Assembly (NCBI RefSeq): GCF_021729155.1
Contig: NZ_JAJQYA010000001.1
Coordinates: 1 to 64,000, forward strand
DNA: 64,000 nt
From: Membranihabitans marinus
GTDB taxonomy: Bacteria; Bacteroidota; Bacteroidia; Chitinophagales; Saprospiraceae
Reading direction: 5' to 3'
The notes under the pieces were generated by a model. That model ran no database searches. It saw only the letters and a list, made by a program, of their open reading frames with translations, and was not told where the DNA came from. The position numbers and the translations under genes are program-made. Shown here piece after piece: positions 18,726-27,912 of the stretch (positions within the stretch are counted from its first letter, which is position 1; the number at the start of each line of letters is the position of its first letter).

Positions 18726-20093
18726 ATGAATACGGCAAACAATTTTAGTGCTGGTGTGGGTAAAACCAATATTACACCCCCATTGGGCAGTGGTATTAAT
18801 GGAGACTTTGTACTTCATTATGCTACCACTATCCACGATGACTTATATGCAAAATCCCTCTTCCTTAAAAATGATGAAACCTCAATTTTAATGATCGTTG
18901 TGGATATCTGTAGTATGGATATTGAATTTGTAGATCAAGTCAAATCGATAATAACTGAGAAAATTGATATTGATGGTCAGAACATCTTAATTTCCAGTAC
19001 TCATACCCATGCTGCGGGATCCATAGCTGAAGTACATTTAAGTCCAATGGACGTGGGTTATAGGAAATCACTCGCGCCAAAAATTGCCGAATCTGCAGTA
19101 ATAGCTTTTTCCAATTTACAACCTGCGGTATTAGCCAGCGGTCGCATCGATGTTCCCGATCACGTATTGTGTAGACGGTATAAAATGAAGGACGAATATC
19201 AGCCTATTAATCCGGTATCTCATACTACCGATGCTATTAAAACCAATCCCATTGGCATTGAGGAATACATTATTGAACCCATTGCCGAACCGGATCCACA
19301 GCTCAGTTACTTAGCCATCAACAATTTAGAAGGAAAGTGTATTAGCATTTACGCCAATTATTCACTACACTATGTAGGGGACTGGGAAAATGGAACCATC
19401 TCTGCAGATTATTATGGGTATTTTGCTCAATACTTAGAAAACCATTTAAATACTGCCGACCAGTTTGTAGCTATGATGTCCAATGGTACTAGTGGAGATA
19501 TCAATATTTGGGATTTTCAAGGTTTAAAAAATCACCCTAGTGGATTATTTGAGAAATCCATCCTCATCGGCGAGGACTTAGCTGCTAAACTTATACAGTC
19601 TATGGACAGCCTCGAATGGGAATCTTCACCGAGATTGAGAAGTCAGACTGTTGAAGCCAGTTTTGCTTTGCGAAAACCAAGTAAAGAAGAATTAACTGAG
19701 GCAGAAAAGATTATTGCGGTAAGTGATTACGAAACCTATAATTACGACGATGCCAACCTAAGGAAATTGTATGCTAGAGAACAATCTATGTTATATCAGT
19801 TTCCAGACAGCAGAACTTCCATATTTCAACTTCATCAAATAGGAAAAACCCTAGTTGGAGGTCTTCCTGGAGAATATTTTGCAGAAACGGGATTGTGGTT
19901 AAAAAAACAAAGCAGTGAGATGAATTATTTTACTGTAGGGTTAGCCAATGACAACATCGGTTATGTACCACCCAAGCACGAAATTGAAAAAGGTGGTTAT
20001 GAAACCTGGAGATGTCGATACAGTTGTATGGAAGCCAATGCAGAAGAAGAAAGTCGACAAATAATGGCTAGTTTAATCAAAAAATTCTCTTAA
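18726..20093 (+). CDS. cytoplasmic neutral-ceramidase-family hydrolase
   Basis: A 455-residue homolog of the N-terminal domain of neutral ceramidases, without a signal peptide. It begins FSAGVGKTNITPPLG, a typical opening of the family. The metal site includes SSTHTH with H93 and H95, and a further histidine in YSLHYVGDWE (H215). The segment MMSNGTSGDIN matches the LQGCGGNIN block of the exported homolog at 4773-6359. It is too short to be a full neutral ceramidase. Cytoplasmic location and operon context suggest hydrolysis of an amide in a small imported molecule. The substrate is unknown. Confidence 0.72.
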   Translation: MNTANNFSAGVGKTNITPPLGSGINGDFVLHYATTIHDDLYAKSLFLKNDETSILMIVVDICSMDIEFVDQVKSIITEKIDIDGQNILISSTHTHAAGSIAEVHLSPMDVGYRKSLAPKIAESAVIAFSNLQPAVLASGRIDVPDHVLCRRYKMKDEYQPINPVSHTTDAIKTNPIGIEEYIIEPIAEPDPQLSYLAINNLEGKCISIYANYSLHYVGDWENGTISADYYGYFAQYLENHLNTADQFVAMMSNGTSGDINIWDFQGLKNHPSGLFEKSILIGEDLAAKLIQSMDSLEWESSPRLRSQTVEASFALRKPSKEELTEAEKIIAVSDYETYNYDDANLRKLYAREQSMLYQFPDSRTSIFQLHQIGKTLVGGLPGEYFAETGLWLKKQSSEMNYFTVGLANDNIGYVPPKHEIEKGGYETWRCRYSCMEANAEEESRQIMASLIKKFS

Positions 20094-20125
20094 TATTACT
20101 CTTATTTATTCTTAAAAAAAAACTA

Positions 20126-21235
20126 ATGGCCACACCTTGGTATACTGTTGAAAACACCGACCTAATTGATAGTCCAGCATTGATGATCTTTAAAGATCGA
20201 GCCATATATAATATTAAACATTTGATATCAATGGTGGATGATATTGAGCGACTTCGCCCCCATGTAAAAACCAATAAATCCGCAGATACTATAAAGCTAA
20301 TTATGGAAGCTGGTATCCAAAAATTCAAATGTGCCACCATTGCAGAAGGTGAAATGCTGGGTAATTGTCAAGCTAAAGATGTTTTGTTGGCATATCAGCC
20401 CGTTGGGCCTAAAATGAAAAGGTTTATAACCCTAGTAAAAACTTTTCCCAATACCAGTTTTTCATGTCTTATTGACCATTTGGATAATGCCAAACAGCTA
20501 GGGCAATTGGCAGAGAGCGAAGGTCTAGTATTGTCGGTATACATAGATGTCAATGTCGGTATGAACAGAACGGGGATTGCTGCGGATCGCTTAAATGCAG
20601 AATGGGCATCAGAGTTGGCCAAAATTAAAGGCATAGAAGTAAAGGGCATACACGTGTATGATGGTCATATTCACGATGTTGACTTGGCTATTAGACAAGA
20701 AAAAGTGGATGGTTATATGCCAGCTATTAATAAGATTAGTGAAATTTTAGCTAATGAAAACCTAGGAACGCAATGGGTAATAGGAGGTTCGCCTACTTTT
20801 CCGATTCACTCAGCAAGGGAGAATGGAGAATGCAGCCCAGGTACATTTATATTTTGGGACAAAGGGTATTTAGAGATCTGCCCAGAACAAGAATTTCAAC
20901 CCGCTGCCGTGCTTTTAAGTCGAGTTATTAGCATTATTGACGATAAAAAATTATGTATCGATTTAGGGTATAAATCGATAGCATCGGAAAATCCATACGA
21001 GAGAAGAGTCTATTTTTTAAATGAGCCCAATGGCAAATTAGTAGGTCATAGTGAAGAACACATGGTGGTAGAAGTCGATTCCACTGAATCCTATAGTGTA
21101 GGGGATATATTCTATGCCTTACCCATTCACATTTGTCCTACTCTTGCCATGTATGATGAATTATTAATCATTGAAGATGGAAAGTGGACGGAGAACTGGA
21201 AAACAACGGCTAGAAATAGAAAAATATCTATCTAA
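20126..21235 (+). CDS. D-threonine aldolase / D-serine dehydratase-like PLP enzyme
   Basis: A 369-residue fold-type III PLP enzyme. The N-terminal alanine-racemase-like barrel carries the PLP lysine K48 in LRPHVKTNKSA, the pattern of D-threonine aldolases (RPHxKTHK). The C-terminal metal motif is complete: H335-x-C337 with D344 in HICPTLAMYD. Such enzymes cleave beta-hydroxy-D-amino acids to glycine and an aldehyde, or dehydrate D-serine-like substrates, using a divalent metal. It is the last gene of the operon and is followed by a strong terminator. The exact substrate cannot be told from sequence. Confidence 0.85.
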   Translation: MATPWYTVENTDLIDSPALMIFKDRAIYNIKHLISMVDDIERLRPHVKTNKSADTIKLIMEAGIQKFKCATIAEGEMLGNCQAKDVLLAYQPVGPKMKRFITLVKTFPNTSFSCLIDHLDNAKQLGQLAESEGLVLSVYIDVNVGMNRTGIAADRLNAEWASELAKIKGIEVKGIHVYDGHIHDVDLAIRQEKVDGYMPAINKISEILANENLGTQWVIGGSPTFPIHSARENGECSPGTFIFWDKGYLEICPEQEFQPAAVLLSRVISIIDDKKLCIDLGYKSIASENPYERRVYFLNEPNGKLVGHSEEHMVVEVDSTESYSVGDIFYALPIHICPTLAMYDELLIIEDGKWTENWKTTARNRKISI

Positions 21236-21269
21236 AAATTTGAATAACAATACTTAATCAGATTAACCT

Positions 21270-21306
21270 AAAGAGTTTAGCAGTATTGCTAAACTCTTTT
21301 TTTTTT
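21270..21306 (+). terminator. strong intrinsic terminator
   Basis: A perfect 13-bp stem (AAAGAGTTTAGCA at 21270-21282 pairing with 21287-21299), a GTAT loop and a run of about ten T. It closes the plus-strand operon 35 bases after the D-threonine-aldolase-like gene. Confidence 0.9.
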
Positions 21307-21660
21307 GAAGAGTTATAGATCGATATCAATGTGACCAGTTCTCAATAAATTATAATCTACCCTGTTTCCATTTATTCAACATTGACAATTGAAAATACCA
21401 AATTAGAGCAAGGTAATTGGACAAATAAAATCAAAACGATACTAACATATGTTAATCAGGCTAATTACAATCGGCAAATTGAGAGTTTTGGCGAGAAGAA
21501 AGAGATTTTACTAGTAAGGGAAGAAAGGATTAATTGTAAAAAAAGGGGGAAATTAGATTGGATGACAGGCGGGGAAAAGAGGGAGAGAAAGGAAAATTCC
21601 TTAATTAGGCGCATAGATATTACCCTATAAATGAGTATATTAGGGAAAATAGTTTGAAAA
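21307..21660. other. gene-free stretch upstream of the transposase
   Basis: Purine-rich AT-rich sequence between the terminator and the transposase start. A short open frame at 21382-21630 is lysine/glutamate-rich and has no recognisable domain. No terminal inverted repeat or target-site duplication for the transposase was seen here. Confidence 0.4.
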
Positions 21661-22590
21661 ATGGAAGCAAAATACAAAAGTGTGTCACTTTCCGACTTTC
21701 AAAAACGATTCCCCGATGATGAAAGTTGTCTTAAGTATTTGACCGAAAAGAAATGGGAAAATGGGTTTAAATGTCACCGCTGTGGACATCAACATTTTTG
21801 CAGGGGAAGAAAAAAGTATTACAGACAATGTACGGCGTGTCGATACCAAGAATCGCCAACGGCCAACACCTTATTTCACAAGGTGAAATTTAGTTTACAA
21901 AAGGCATTCACAATAGTTTACTTTGTCTCTACTAATAAAAAGGGTATCTCATCTACAGAGCTAAGTAGAAAACTTCAAATACGACAAAAGACCTGTTGGC
22001 TATTTAGAGTAAAGGTTTTACAAGCGATGAAAAGTAAAAAAAATGTTGGCCTCTTTGGAAGGGTTGAAATTTCTGATTTTGAATTAGGTCACAAAAGAGT
22101 TGCGATCAATGGTAATACCGTGACATTGGTTAAACAAGTTATTATTGGGATTGAAAAATGGAAGAAGGGTGTATCTCACATTTATGCCAAAGTCACTATA
22201 TCAAAGAACGGAAGAGAAATATTGAATTTTGCTAATTCTTATATTCAAGGGGACACCGCAATTAAATGTTACGGTAATCCAGGTTACAGGAAACTCAACG
22301 ATATTTTTACCGATGTAAAATTTTTGAAAAAAAGCGAAGGACAGATTTTACCCTTATCCAATCGAGTATCAAAAGGTCTGAAAGCTTGGTTGCGAGGAAT
22401 GCATGGCCATGCGGAATTAATGCAATACTACCTCGACGAATACTGCTATCGTTTTAATAGAAATCGTATGAAGGCAGAAATTTTTGACCACCTACTTGAA
22501 CGCATGATAAATCACCCCCCGAGAACCTACAAAGAGATTATTACGTACGCGCCTATTTCGAGAAATATTCCCACAGCCAACTCATCCTAA
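21661..22590 (+). CDS. IS1595-type (ISXO2-like) transposase, catalytic residues apparently lost
   Basis: A 309-residue protein with the IS1595 layout. An N-terminal zinc ribbon has C38-x2-C41 and C57-x2-C60, then a helix-turn-helix-like part, then the ISXO2 domain ending in WLRGMHGHAELMQYYLDEYCYRFNRNR. Active relatives have VEVDE, TDG and a later N/E residue. Here the equivalent positions read VEISD (135-139) and CYG (203-205), so at least two acidic residues are gone. The frame is intact with no stop. This suggests an inactivated or repurposed copy. No flanking inverted repeats were found. Confidence 0.75.
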   Translation: MEAKYKSVSLSDFQKRFPDDESCLKYLTEKKWENGFKCHRCGHQHFCRGRKKYYRQCTACRYQESPTANTLFHKVKFSLQKAFTIVYFVSTNKKGISSTELSRKLQIRQKTCWLFRVKVLQAMKSKKNVGLFGRVEISDFELGHKRVAINGNTVTLVKQVIIGIEKWKKGVSHIYAKVTISKNGREILNFANSYIQGDTAIKCYGNPGYRKLNDIFTDVKFLKKSEGQILPLSNRVSKGLKAWLRGMHGHAELMQYYLDEYCYRFNRNRMKAEIFDHLLERMINHPPRTYKEIITYAPISRNIPTANSS

Positions 22591-22956
22591 ATCATCCACC
22601 AAATTATTGCAAATAAAAAAATACAATACTAAAATTATAACTTAAATTCCCCCTACATGCTCTTTAATACTGAAATAAAATATTAAAAATCGCAATGCCT
22701 ATAATCCACATCACTCCAGATTTTTTTCATTTTTATTCAAAATTCTAAACCAAAAAATTTCCACTCACTTCAAGATAAAATGGCATAATTCCAGATCTTT
22801 GAAATTCCTATTTCGAAATTTTTACAAGATCTGTGCTTAGAAAATATAGTATCCACTACTCAGTGCAAAATGGATTCTTTGGGTTTTAATTCAGATTCAC
22901 AATCTAAATTAAATGAATCTCAACCATAAGATTAATCAACTCCTCAATTAATATAT
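22591..22956. other. gene-free AT-rich stretch
   Basis: No coding frame, hairpin with a T run, or repeat was recognised between the transposase and the convergent CysQ-type gene. It may contain the right-hand remnant of the insertion sequence, but no boundary could be defined. Confidence 0.4.
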
Positions 22957-23745
22957 CTACACCTTGGACACAGCTTCAAAACCTTTAACCGATAACTCTT
23001 CCTTATTATAAACCAAAGGCAATTTTGTATCCCAATCCAATAAACCACCTCCAGCTTCTTCTAATAAAATTTGCGCAGGAGCTACATCCCATTCCTTCAT
23101 ATTGGTAGCTACGCGAGGATAATAATCGGCATCGTCAGTGATCAGTCGCATAAATTTTAATCCACTGCCAAGAGTCAAACTAATTGGATTGTTTAGATTT
23201 TCAATTTGAGCCTGAGTTTTGGGATCTAAATTGGATCGTGATCGTACAACTCTCAAACCATTGTCATCTAAATCTACCTCATGACCAAAAAGCTGAGTTT
23301 TCTTCCCTTCATACTCTCTCCATGCCCCTCCATCTTTCCATGCATAATACATATCGTCATATATAGGAGCATAGATAATACCCAATACCGGCCGATTGTT
23401 TTTCACTAAAGCCAAATGTATAGTGAATTCATCCAATTTTTTTACAAACTCCTTCGTCCCATCTAAAGGATCAATAATCCAAAAATATTCGTATTCCTTT
23501 CTCGTTTCATAGGGAATGTCAACATTCTCTTCTGAAATAATAGGAATATCTAAATCTAACGCAGTCAATCCAGCAATCAATACTTCATTGGATTTGAAAT
23601 CTGCAATGGTAACTGGTGAATTGTCGGATTTTTTTTCTACGTCAATGGAATTATCACTGTGATAGATTTCCAATAAAACCCTTCCCGCCTTTCTTACCAT
23701 TTGGCAAAGAGGAGAAATATATTCAGAATATTGAATGGAAGCCAT
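22957..23745 (-). CDS. cysQ: 3'(2'),5'-bisphosphate nucleotidase CysQ
   Basis: A 262-residue member of the inositol-monophosphatase superfamily that removes the 3'-phosphate of PAP and PAPS, a by-product of sulfate assimilation. The lithium-sensitive metal site is visible: E72/E73 (ISEEN), IDPLDGTKEF (91-100) with D92 and D95, and D220 in EWDVAPAQ. Length is normal for the family. It is alone on its strand, flanked by the transposase and the GNAT gene, so no operon partner informs its role. An archaeal-type or inositol phosphatase is possible, but the TKEF variant after DPLDG favours CysQ. Confidence 0.9.
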   Translation of the reverse strand: MASIQYSEYISPLCQMVRKAGRVLLEIYHSDNSIDVEKKSDNSPVTIADFKSNEVLIAGLTALDLDIPIISEENVDIPYETRKEYEYFWIIDPLDGTKEFVKKLDEFTIHLALVKNNRPVLGIIYAPIYDDMYYAWKDGGAWREYEGKKTQLFGHEVDLDDNGLRVVRSRSNLDPKTQAQIENLNNPISLTLGSGLKFMRLITDDADYYPRVATNMKEWDVAPAQILLEEAGGGLLDWDTKLPLVYNKEELSVKGFEAVSKV

Positions 23746-23879
23746 AATAGATCTTAATTAGTAAGTAAATGAAATCAAAATCACAAAGATAGGATTTTTC
23801 AAACTGGCAGAAAAAAACGTATTTGAACAATTTTAAATATTAATAATTACGTTATACTAACTAAGCAAATATTAATCCG

Positions 23880-24164
23880 ATGAGGGAAGATCAAATAAAA
23901 CACGATACACAGCAGCAGCAATTTATCTGGGACATTGATGGACAAATTGCTATTTTAGATTATGTTACATTATCCGATTCAGTGTACGCCTATACCCACG
24001 TTTATGTGCCCCCTGCATTAAGAGGGCAAAATATTGCAGCTCGATTAACTCAATTTGCCTTGGAAGAGGCATCAAAATTGGGCTGGAAAGTAAAAGCAGT
24101 ATGCCCCTATATCCAAACATACACCAGAAGACATTCCATTGACCTCGAACCTATTATGGTATAA
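23880..24164 (+). CDS. small GNAT acetyltransferase, YjdJ/COG2388 type
   Basis: A 94-residue protein, the usual size of this minimal GNAT family. Seen: the acetyl-CoA-binding segment ALRGQNIAARLTQFALEEA (48-66) and VKAVCPYIQTYTRRH near the C-terminus, which matches the family's CP(F/Y)(V/I)xxYxxRH ending. Substrate is unknown. It faces a gene encoding a YjdI-type iron-sulfur domain. In Escherichia coli, yjdI and yjdJ are neighbours, so this pairing appears conserved. Confidence 0.85.
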   Translation: MREDQIKHDTQQQQFIWDIDGQIAILDYVTLSDSVYAYTHVYVPPALRGQNIAARLTQFALEEASKLGWKVKAVCPYIQTYTRRHSIDLEPIMV

Positions 24165-24419
24165 AATCCAATTCCCTTAAAGTCCCTATGATAAGTATGG
24201 ATTTGAAGAACTATTTTAATTTCATCTAGGTAATAGATCAACTAGCCCAGTTAAATCTAACCAATAGATTATTGATAGATTCATACCCTATAAGCTAATA
24301 TTCATATTGAATAGTACAATATCTGTCTAATGTAAAAGACATTTGCCAATAATTTATCTATAGCCAACATGACTTTTACTATAATATGCTAACACCTATT
24401 ATTCTCTAAAATATATGTG

Positions 24420-24836
24420 CTAACCAATAAAACCTATACCCTTATGGGATCCATCACAATAGGGTTTGTTTTCAGAATGACCACATCGACAAAGAAAAGC
24501 TCTATCCTTTTTTTCAATTTCACCATTGGGTTTAGTAATCGAAAGCTGGCCCACTAACTTGTATGGTCCATTGGAAATAACCTCTATCACAATCTCCTCC
24601 GCCTCAGTCACTTTCTTTGACTCTTCTTCCTGGCCATAATAATAGCCCAATGCGCCAGAAGGGCATTGATCGATTTGCCGGGTTATTGCTTCAGCACTTG
24701 CATTATCCACAACAATCCATGGTCGAGAACGAGGCTGAAATACAGCATTCAATCCTCGCCAACATTTTTCGGAATGAATGCACTTTTTCGCATCCCAAGT
24801 AACAGTTAAATCGTCCTTTTTATATTCCTTTTTCAT
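24420..24836 (-). CDS. YjdI-type Fe-S domain fused to a CDGSH domain
   Basis: About 138 residues from the preferred start (M at 24836). An in-frame ATG at 24866 would add ten residues. Numbered from that longer start, the N-terminal domain has the YjdI/Fer4_19 pattern: C29 and C35 in KKCIHSEKCW and C68 in QCPSGALGYYY. The C-terminal CDGSH iron-sulfur motif is complete: C126-x-C128, C137 and H141 in LCRCGHSENKPYCDGSH. This predicts one ferredoxin-like cluster and one 2Fe-2S cluster in a single small cytoplasmic protein. It is convergent with the GNAT gene. Function is unknown; redox sensing or electron transfer is plausible. Confidence 0.85.
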   Translation of the reverse strand: MKKEYKKDDLTVTWDAKKCIHSEKCWRGLNAVFQPRSRPWIVVDNASAEAITRQIDQCPSGALGYYYGQEEESKKVTEAEEIVIEVISNGPYKLVGQLSITKPNGEIEKKDRAFLCRCGHSENKPYCDGSHKGIGFIG

Positions 24837-24930
24837 GTCAAAAATTCTTTTGTATAAGTTATGCATTTCTTTTCACACTTAAAAATTTAATAATACTTTT
24901 GAACCCTTTATTGGCCAATACCAAACTAAC

Positions 24931-25935
24931 ATGGAAATTAAAAAGTTTGTCTTAGAAAATGATTTAGCAAAATTTACATTTATCAACTTAGGTGCCCGAT
25001 GGATAGGTGCTGAGATTGCTGATATAGACGGTAACAAAGTAGATGTATTGCAAGCTTATGAAAACCTTGAAGATTTTGCCAATATTACCAATGCCTACGG
25101 TGCCATATGTGGTAGAGTGGCCAATCGAATTGCTGGAGCTTCATTTACATTAAATGGTAAAACCTATAATCTCTCCGAAAATGTACCCGGAGCCAGTCTC
25201 CACGGTGGAGTGGAAGGGTTTCAAACCAAACAATGGGATGTAGTTTCTCATACTGACGACAAAATAATTTTCACATACGCTTCCCCTGACGGTGACGCTG
25301 GTTACCCTGGTAATGCTCAAATTAAAGTAACTTATCGAATAGATGGACAGGCATTACACCTCGATTTGGAGGCAGAAACAGACCAACCATGTCCCATAAA
25401 TCTAGCCTCTCATCCCTATTTCAATCTAGCTGGTCACGATGCTGGCAATGTTGACAGCCATGTTTTTCAGATCAATAGCGATGAAATTCTGGCCATGAAC
25501 CAATACTTGGTGGTAAGTGAAAATGCAAGTCCAGTGGTAGATACAGTGTTTGATTTGCGTCAACCTAAATCTATCAGACAAGGACTTATTTCCGACGATG
25601 AACAAATAGTATTGGCCGGCGGTTACGATCACAATTACATTTTAAAGGACTACAGTAAAGGAAAATTACTCTTAGCCGCAACCGTAAAAGAAAATAATAG
25701 CGGACGTTTTTTGAAAATCCATACTACATTGCCAGGACTACAATTTTATACCTGTAATTCAAATAATCCTAATCCTGCAAAAGATGGAGTTAAATACCAA
25801 AAATGGGGTAGCTTCTGTATGGAACCACAATTCTTTCCAAACAGTCCAAATATTCCAAGCTTTCCCAATACCATCGTAAAACCAGGTGAGAAAATGTCAG
25901 AAAAAGTTGTTTTCGAATTTGGTCAGGGAGAATAA
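24931..25935 (+). CDS. galM: aldose 1-epimerase (mutarotase)
   Basis: A 334-residue enzyme that interconverts alpha and beta anomers of sugars such as galactose. The catalytic and substrate residues of the family are in place: H91 (ASLHGGVEG), H161 (LASHPYFNL), D233 (GGYDHNYIL) and E298 (FCMEPQFFPN), with R62 and R66 in GRVANRIAGA. There is no signal peptide, so it acts in the cytoplasm. It stands alone, with a divergent Fe-S gene upstream and a long gap downstream. Sugar specificity is not evident. Confidence 0.93.
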   Translation: MEIKKFVLENDLAKFTFINLGARWIGAEIADIDGNKVDVLQAYENLEDFANITNAYGAICGRVANRIAGASFTLNGKTYNLSENVPGASLHGGVEGFQTKQWDVVSHTDDKIIFTYASPDGDAGYPGNAQIKVTYRIDGQALHLDLEAETDQPCPINLASHPYFNLAGHDAGNVDSHVFQINSDEILAMNQYLVVSENASPVVDTVFDLRQPKSIRQGLISDDEQIVLAGGYDHNYILKDYSKGKLLLAATVKENNSGRFLKIHTTLPGLQFYTCNSNNPNPAKDGVKYQKWGSFCMEPQFFPNSPNIPSFPNTIVKPGEKMSEKVVFEFGQGE

Positions 25936-26411
25936 TTATTACGAAGATTAAGTAAAAGTAGGTGTTAAATACAAGGTATTAAGTGAGGTAAATTGTAATG
26001 CTTCCTCACTTAAGCAGTGTTTAATCCACAACCCTCCTTTATCTTTTCACTTAATCTAGATATAATAATGGATTGAAGGATTCCATTCTTTTCAAAACAC
26101 TTAATTCACATATATTGACTTCAATATTAATTTTTTATTGCTAATTCAATAATTACTACCTGATATATCCTTCTAATCCAAGGAATTATTGAATCATAGA
26201 TAGATGGGAAATAGCTAGGCTATATCCAAATATAGATGGCAAGCTTTCTCCTATAACATTGACATTCAATATTATAATTACATAAACACCTTATTATTCT
26301 CCCTAAAATAGCCAGTAATATACAAGCATGAAATAGTTTTTAAATGGGGTTTCTGCGATATTGATATTGCCTTATTTTTTTATATCTTTCTCACTCAGAA
26401 ACAACCAGACC
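25936..26411. other. gene-free stretch between galM and pxpA
   Basis: No coding frame. It carries the hairpin at 25979-26013. TTG at 26366 and TATCTTTC at 26383-26390, close to the Bacteroidota -33/-7 pattern, may be the pxpA promoter. That match is imperfect. Confidence 0.35.
25979..26013 (+). terminator. hairpin downstream of galM
   Basis: TTAAGTGAGG (25979-25988) pairs perfectly with CCTCACTTAA (26004-26013) around a 15-base loop, 44 bases after the galM stop. There is no T run after the stem, so it is a weak terminator candidate or a transcript-end stabiliser. Confidence 0.35.
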
Positions 26412-27185
26412 ATGCTCCAAAGAAAAATTGACATCAATTGTGACCTCGGTGAAAGCTATGGTCACTTTAAAGTAGGCGATGACGTCGAGATGATGTCCCT
26501 CATCAGCAGTTGCAATATTGCCTGCGGATTTCATGGAGGAGACCCCCTGACCATTGAACGAAGTATTGCATTGGCAGCCCAACATGAAGTCCAAATTGGT
26601 GCCCATATTTCATATCCAGATTTAATGGGATTTGGACGTAGGTCAATGAAGATTCCTCCTTTGGAACTCAAAGCTATTATAAAATATCAACTATCCGCTC
26701 TGTACGGTATGGCTTGGATACAAGGAATTCCAATACAACATGTAAAACTTCACGGCGCTTTATACAATGATGCCAACCTTTCTGAAGAAATTGCACAAAC
26801 TGTAGTCCAGACTCTAATCGATTGGCCACTTGAGTTAGCTCTTTACTGTCCAGCCCATTCCCTACTCTATAACATTGCCCAAAACCATCATATAGAAGTA
26901 ATGGCTGAGGCATTTATCGATCGAAAATATCTTGCCAATGGCCAATTGAAACCGAGGAATCAAATAGGAAGTGTCATCCATAGCCTGTCAGAGGCATTGG
27001 AACAATTAGAAGAAATTGTAATCAAAAATAAGGTAAAAGTAGATGATGGAAGCTATATCCCTCTGCAGGCCCAAACCATTTGCCTTCACGGTGATCACAG
27101 CGATGCCATAAAATTGGCAAAAGCGGTAAAAAATAGATTATCAGAATTGAATATTACAATGGAATCCCCTTTGCACTATGATTGA
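26412..27185 (+). CDS. pxpA: 5-oxoprolinase subunit A (LamB/YcsF family)
   Basis: A 257-residue subunit of the ATP-dependent 5-oxoprolinase PxpABC, which opens the ring of 5-oxo-L-proline (pyroglutamate) to L-glutamate. The family signature INCDLGESYGHFKVGDD is at the N-terminus, followed by NIACGFHGGDP and HVKLHGALYND. The ATG at 26412 (MLQRKIDINCDLGES) is chosen. A longer frame from 26361 would add a hydrophobic stretch not found in the family. It overlaps pxpB by 8 bases, so the three subunits are translationally coupled. Confidence 0.94.
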   Translation: MLQRKIDINCDLGESYGHFKVGDDVEMMSLISSCNIACGFHGGDPLTIERSIALAAQHEVQIGAHISYPDLMGFGRRSMKIPPLELKAIIKYQLSALYGMAWIQGIPIQHVKLHGALYNDANLSEEIAQTVVQTLIDWPLELALYCPAHSLLYNIAQNHHIEVMAEAFIDRKYLANGQLKPRNQIGSVIHSLSEALEQLEEIVIKNKVKVDDGSYIPLQAQTICLHGDHSDAIKLAKAVKNRLSELNITMESPLHYD

Positions 27186-27912
27186 CGAATGCCGGTTTAA
27201 ATATTTTGGTGAAACGACTTTGGTATTGCAACTCAAAGAAAAAATCGATCTCGATCAACTCAAGTGGTTATATGGTCTTGAAAGATTTGTATTAAATCGA
27301 TACCCCGATCTCATCCGAGAAACCATGGTTACTTACCACGAAATATCTATAACCATTCGCCCTCAATCTGGAAGTCTTAAAGCATTTAAAGAAAAACTCA
27401 ATCAGGTAGTTCAAGAATCTGTGTTTACTTTTCCCGGAAATGAAATTTCAAAATACACTATTCCCATTTGTTACGACGAGGAATATGCCTTAGATAAGGT
27501 TCGCTTAGAAGAAAAACTTGGCCTAAACTGGAACATTATCAAACAAATTCATAGTCACAATGAATATCGAGTTTATATGTTGGGATTTATCCCGGGCTTT
27601 GTCTATTTGGGTGGTATGGATAGTCGATTGTCGTGTAAACGACTAGACAAACCTAGGACAAAAGTTTTAGGCGGTTCTATTGGTATAGCAGACCAACAGA
27701 CTGGAATATATGCTATTGACAGTCCAGGTGGATGGAATATTATTGGTCAAACACCTGTCGTTCTCAATAATTTTAATCCACATACTTTTCCCGTTTTTCA
27801 TCCACTTGACATCATTCACTGGAAAGAAATCGATAAAACACAGTTTTTAGAACTCAAATCTCAGGCCTCCAAAGGCATTAATATCTTAAAACTAACGTCT
27901 AATGGGATTTAA
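27178..27912 (+). CDS. pxpB: 5-oxoprolinase subunit B (KipI-like)
   Basis: A 244-residue KipI-family subunit. The core signatures are visible: IPICYDEEYALD, LGFIPGFVYLGGMD and DSPGGWNIIGQTP. Bacillus KipI inhibits the sporulation kinase KinA, but in the PxpABC setting this protein is a subunit of 5-oxoprolinase. It overlaps pxpA by 8 bases and pxpC by 11. Order A-B-C is the common arrangement. Confidence 0.93.
   Translation: MIDECRFKYFGETTLVLQLKEKIDLDQLKWLYGLERFVLNRYPDLIRETMVTYHEISITIRPQSGSLKAFKEKLNQVVQESVFTFPGNEISKYTIPICYDEEYALDKVRLEEKLGLNWNIIKQIHSHNEYRVYMLGFIPGFVYLGGMDSRLSCKRLDKPRTKVLGGSIGIADQQTGIYAIDSPGGWNIIGQTPVVLNNFNPHTFPVFHPLDIIHWKEIDKTQFLELKSQASKGINILKLTSNGI

Noticed and set aside
20651-20656. 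CACGTG core in the aldolase-like gene as a fourth parS
   Set aside because: Flanking bases (ATACACGTGTAT) do not match the parS arms; the same holds for the CACGTG near 2386.
21382-21630. 82-residue lysine/glutamate-rich frame before the transposase
   Set aside because: Low-complexity composition, no homology recalled, and an equally long opposing frame on the other strand.
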